Of a stretch of 16,416 nucleotides of DNA, positions 15,108 to 16,416 are shown piece after piece. The position numbers were made by a program, and so were the translations under genes. How positions within the stretch are numbered: position 1 is the stretch's first letter; the number at the start of each line of letters is the position of its first letter. The stretch is from Gammaproteobacteria bacterium. Lineage in GTDB: Bacteria; Pseudomonadota; Gammaproteobacteria; HK1. Below the pieces are notes generated by a model, which saw only the letters and a program-made list of their open reading frames with translations, did not search any database and was not told the origin of the DNA. The stretch is taken from positions 1-16,416 of the forward strand of contig JAJECB010000309.1 in the NCBI GenBank assembly GCA_022822245.1, read 5' to 3'.

Positions 15108-16208
15108 ATGAACCGGATCGGGGTGATGGTGTGCGGCCACGGAAGCCGCGACGTGCAGGCGGTCACCGAGTTCGAATCGGTTGCCGGCGGCATCCGCGAA
15201 CGGCTTCCCCAGTACGACGTCGAGAGCGGGTTCCTCGAGTTCGCGACCCCGGTGATCCGGGAGGGCCTCGAGAAGCTCCGCGCCCGCGGCAACGAGCTCT
15301 GTCTCGCGGTGCCGGGAATGCTGTTCGCGGCCGGGCACGCCAAGAACGATATTCCGTCCGTGCTCAACACCTTCGAGGCCGAGCACCCGGAGATGGAGAT
15401 CCGCTATGCGCGCGAGCTCGGGCTCGACGAGAAGCTGCTGCGCGCCGCGGGCGACCGGATCCGCTCCGCCCTCGACGCGGCCGGCCGGGACGTGCCGCTT
15501 CACGAGACGATGCTCGTCGTCGTGGGCCGCGGGGCGTCGGACCCCGACGCGAACAGCAACGTCGCCAAGGTGATGCGCATGCTGTGGGAGGGCTTCGGGT
15601 TCGGCTGGGGGGAGACCGCCTACTCCGGGGTCACCTTCCCCCTCGTCGAGCCAGGCCTCGAGCACGCCGCGCGCCTCGGGTACCGGCGCATCGTCGTCTT
15701 TCCGTACTTCCTCTTCACCGGGGTGCTCGTCAAGCGCATCTACGAGCACACCGACCGGGTGGCGGCCCGGCACCCCGGAATCGAGTTCCTCAAGGCCCCG
15801 TACCTCAACGACCACGAGGCGGTGCTCGACGCCTTCGCGGAGCGCGTGGAGGAGACCCTGCGCGGCGCGAACCTGATGAACTGCAAGCTCTGCAAGTACC
15901 GGGAGCAGGTCCTCGGCTTCGAGGCGGAGAAGGGGCTCCCCCAGGAGAGCCACCACCACCACGTCGAAGGGATCGGCACCGGCTTCGGACACGGGCAGGA
16001 TCATGCGCACGGACACCATGGGCACGACCACGGACATGGACACGATCACGTGCATGCCCATGACCACGGGGCCGGGGACGGCCACGGGCACGGACATGAC
16101 CACGGACCGGGGCGCGGGCATGGGCACGGCCACGGGCACGGACACCATCCCTACCCTCACGCCGACCACCCGCTCGGACCGAGGACCCTGAAGCGGGGCA
16201 CGGAGTGA
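15108..16208 (+). CDS. cbiX: Sirohydrochlorin cobaltochelatase CbiX, long form with His-rich tail
   Basis: CbiX inserts Co(II) into sirohydrochlorin, the cobalt-first step of the anaerobic B12 route. The protein is 366 residues with two CbiX half-domains. The first has the catalytic-type VCGHGSRD (8-15, His11) and MLFAAGHAKNDIP (71-83, His77 or its neighbour). The second has VVVGRGASDPDANS (137-150) and FPYFLFTGVLVKRIYEH (198-214). A NCKLCKYR segment (Cys259, Cys262) resembles the Fe-S-binding region of long CbiX proteins. Residues 282-354 hold about 29 histidines. The start at 15108 has a strong GGAGGAG ribosome binding site and the expected MNRIGVMVCGHGSRD N-terminus. Related SirB or CfbA (nickel) chelatases are alternatives, but the long form, His tail and cob neighbours favour cobalt. 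Confidence 0.92.
   Translation: MNRIGVMVCGHGSRDVQAVTEFESVAGGIRERLPQYDVESGFLEFATPVIREGLEKLRARGNELCLAVPGMLFAAGHAKNDIPSVLNTFEAEHPEMEIRYARELGLDEKLLRAAGDRIRSALDAAGRDVPLHETMLVVVGRGASDPDANSNVAKVMRMLWEGFGFGWGETAYSGVTFPLVEPGLEHAARLGYRRIVVFPYFLFTGVLVKRIYEHTDRVAARHPGIEFLKAPYLNDHEAVLDAFAERVEETLRGANLMNCKLCKYREQVLGFEAEKGLPQESHHHHVEGIGTGFGHGQDHAHGHHGHDHGHGHDHVHAHDHGAGDGHGHGHDHGPGRGHGHGHGHGHHPYPHADHPLGPRTLKRGTE
15951..16169 (+). repeat. His-rich repeat tract encoding the CbiX tail
   Basis: An irregular series of CAC/CAT codons alternating with Gly and Asp codons (GGACAYGG-like units) encodes residues 282-354 of CbiX. His makes up about 40% of the tract. The units are short and imperfect, as expected for a tract grown by slippage. 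It probably binds or stores metal near the active site; this is inferred from composition. Confidence 0.85.
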
Positions 16209-16416
16209 TGGCCCCGCGCGGCGTTCCGGCCCCTGCGGACCCGAGGCGCCCCCCGATCCGGTGAGCGTCCACGGCCGCGCGGAGCCCGCACCTCCCCGCC
16301 CCCCGCTCGAGAGGAACGGCACGCATCACATGGGCTGCGAACCGCGACCTCCCTGCTTCCGAAACTCGGGTCGGGAGCCCGAGCCGGTCGGGAGCACCGG
16401 CCGCCCGGGAGCGGGG
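16209..16416. other. Right-edge region with no supported gene
   Basis: After cbiX I find no convincing coding sequence. A GTG at 16261 opens a frame that stays open to the window edge (52 codons), but its Pro/Arg/Gly composition does not look like a protein. A 6-bp inverted repeat (CTCGGG 16365-16370, CCCGAG 16378-16383) could form a hairpin; it lacks a T run. This may be a leader for the next gene. Confidence 0.35.

Noticed and set aside
13408..15111. 567-codon + strand frame running from cobO through cobD
   Set aside because: Low-complexity Arg/Gly/Pro sequence overlapping the well-supported cobO and cobD genes.
15951..16169. CRISPR-like or satellite array in the His tract
   Set aside because: Units are short, imperfect and in frame with cbiX; they are explained by a His-Gly-Asp protein tail.
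16208..16264. 18-codon frame overlapping the cbiX stop (TGATG)
   Set aside because: Too short and Pro/Arg-rich; the overlap alone is weak evidence.
16261..16416. Possible start of another CDS from GTG 16261 to the window edge
   Set aside because: 52 open codons with Pro/Arg/Gly-rich content and no ribosome binding site or family resemblance; kept only as a note in the right-edge region.

Overview
The window is GC-rich, densely coding bacterial DNA, probably from a proteobacterium. A gammaproteobacterium of the Chromatiales/Ectothiorhodospiraceae kind is my best guess. The reasons are the PTS-type dihydroxyacetone kinase, the CobN/CobW/CbtAB style of cobalamin genes, and a pair of intergenic palindromes that resemble repeats I associate with gammaproteobacteria. 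The taxonomic assignment is inference.

Region 1 (1-4532, + strand) holds the tail of an unrecognised gene, then dhaK-dhaL-dhaM, a complete PEP-dependent dihydroxyacetone kinase. DhaM is 843 residues and joins an EIIA-Man domain, an HPr domain and a full-length Enzyme I, so one polypeptide can carry phosphate from PEP to the DhaL-bound ADP. A 13-bp perfect hairpin lies between dhaK and dhaL.

Region 2 (4666-11493, - strand) reads, in transcription order, cobU, cobW, cobN, and a phosphotransferase of the APH/homoserine kinase II fold that starts 5 bp after cobN. It covers nucleotide-loop assembly (CobU), a metallochaperone GTPase (CobW) and the large cobaltochelatase subunit (CobN, with an unusual Ala/Gly-rich insert). 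The cobW-cobN gap carries two inverted copies of a REP-like palindrome.

Region 3 (11570-13816, + strand) starts with a sigma70-like promoter and a clear cobalamin riboswitch (11609-11821), with a possible Shine-Dalgarno-sequestering hairpin downstream. It then reads cbtB, cbtA (cobalt transporter) and cobO (corrinoid adenosyltransferase). CbtA contains a recent 150-bp tandem duplication of a histidine-rich loop.

Region 4 (13834-16416) has cobD/cbiB on the - strand, convergent with cobO, and divergent from it cbiX, a long-form sirohydrochlorin cobaltochelatase with a CxxC motif and a tail of about 29 histidines. The last 208 bases hold no gene I can support.

Together regions 2-4 describe cobalt uptake (CbtAB), cobalt handling (His-rich CbtA, CobW, CbiX), cobalt insertion (CbiX and/or CobN), adenosylation (CobO) and late assembly (CobD, CobU). 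I see no CobS/CobT or corrin methyltransferase here, so the rest of the pathway must lie elsewhere. The most interesting points are the APH-fold kinase in the cobalamin operon, the coexistence of CbiX and CobN, the DhaM-Enzyme I fusion, and the repeated expansion of histidine-rich cobalt-binding segments.
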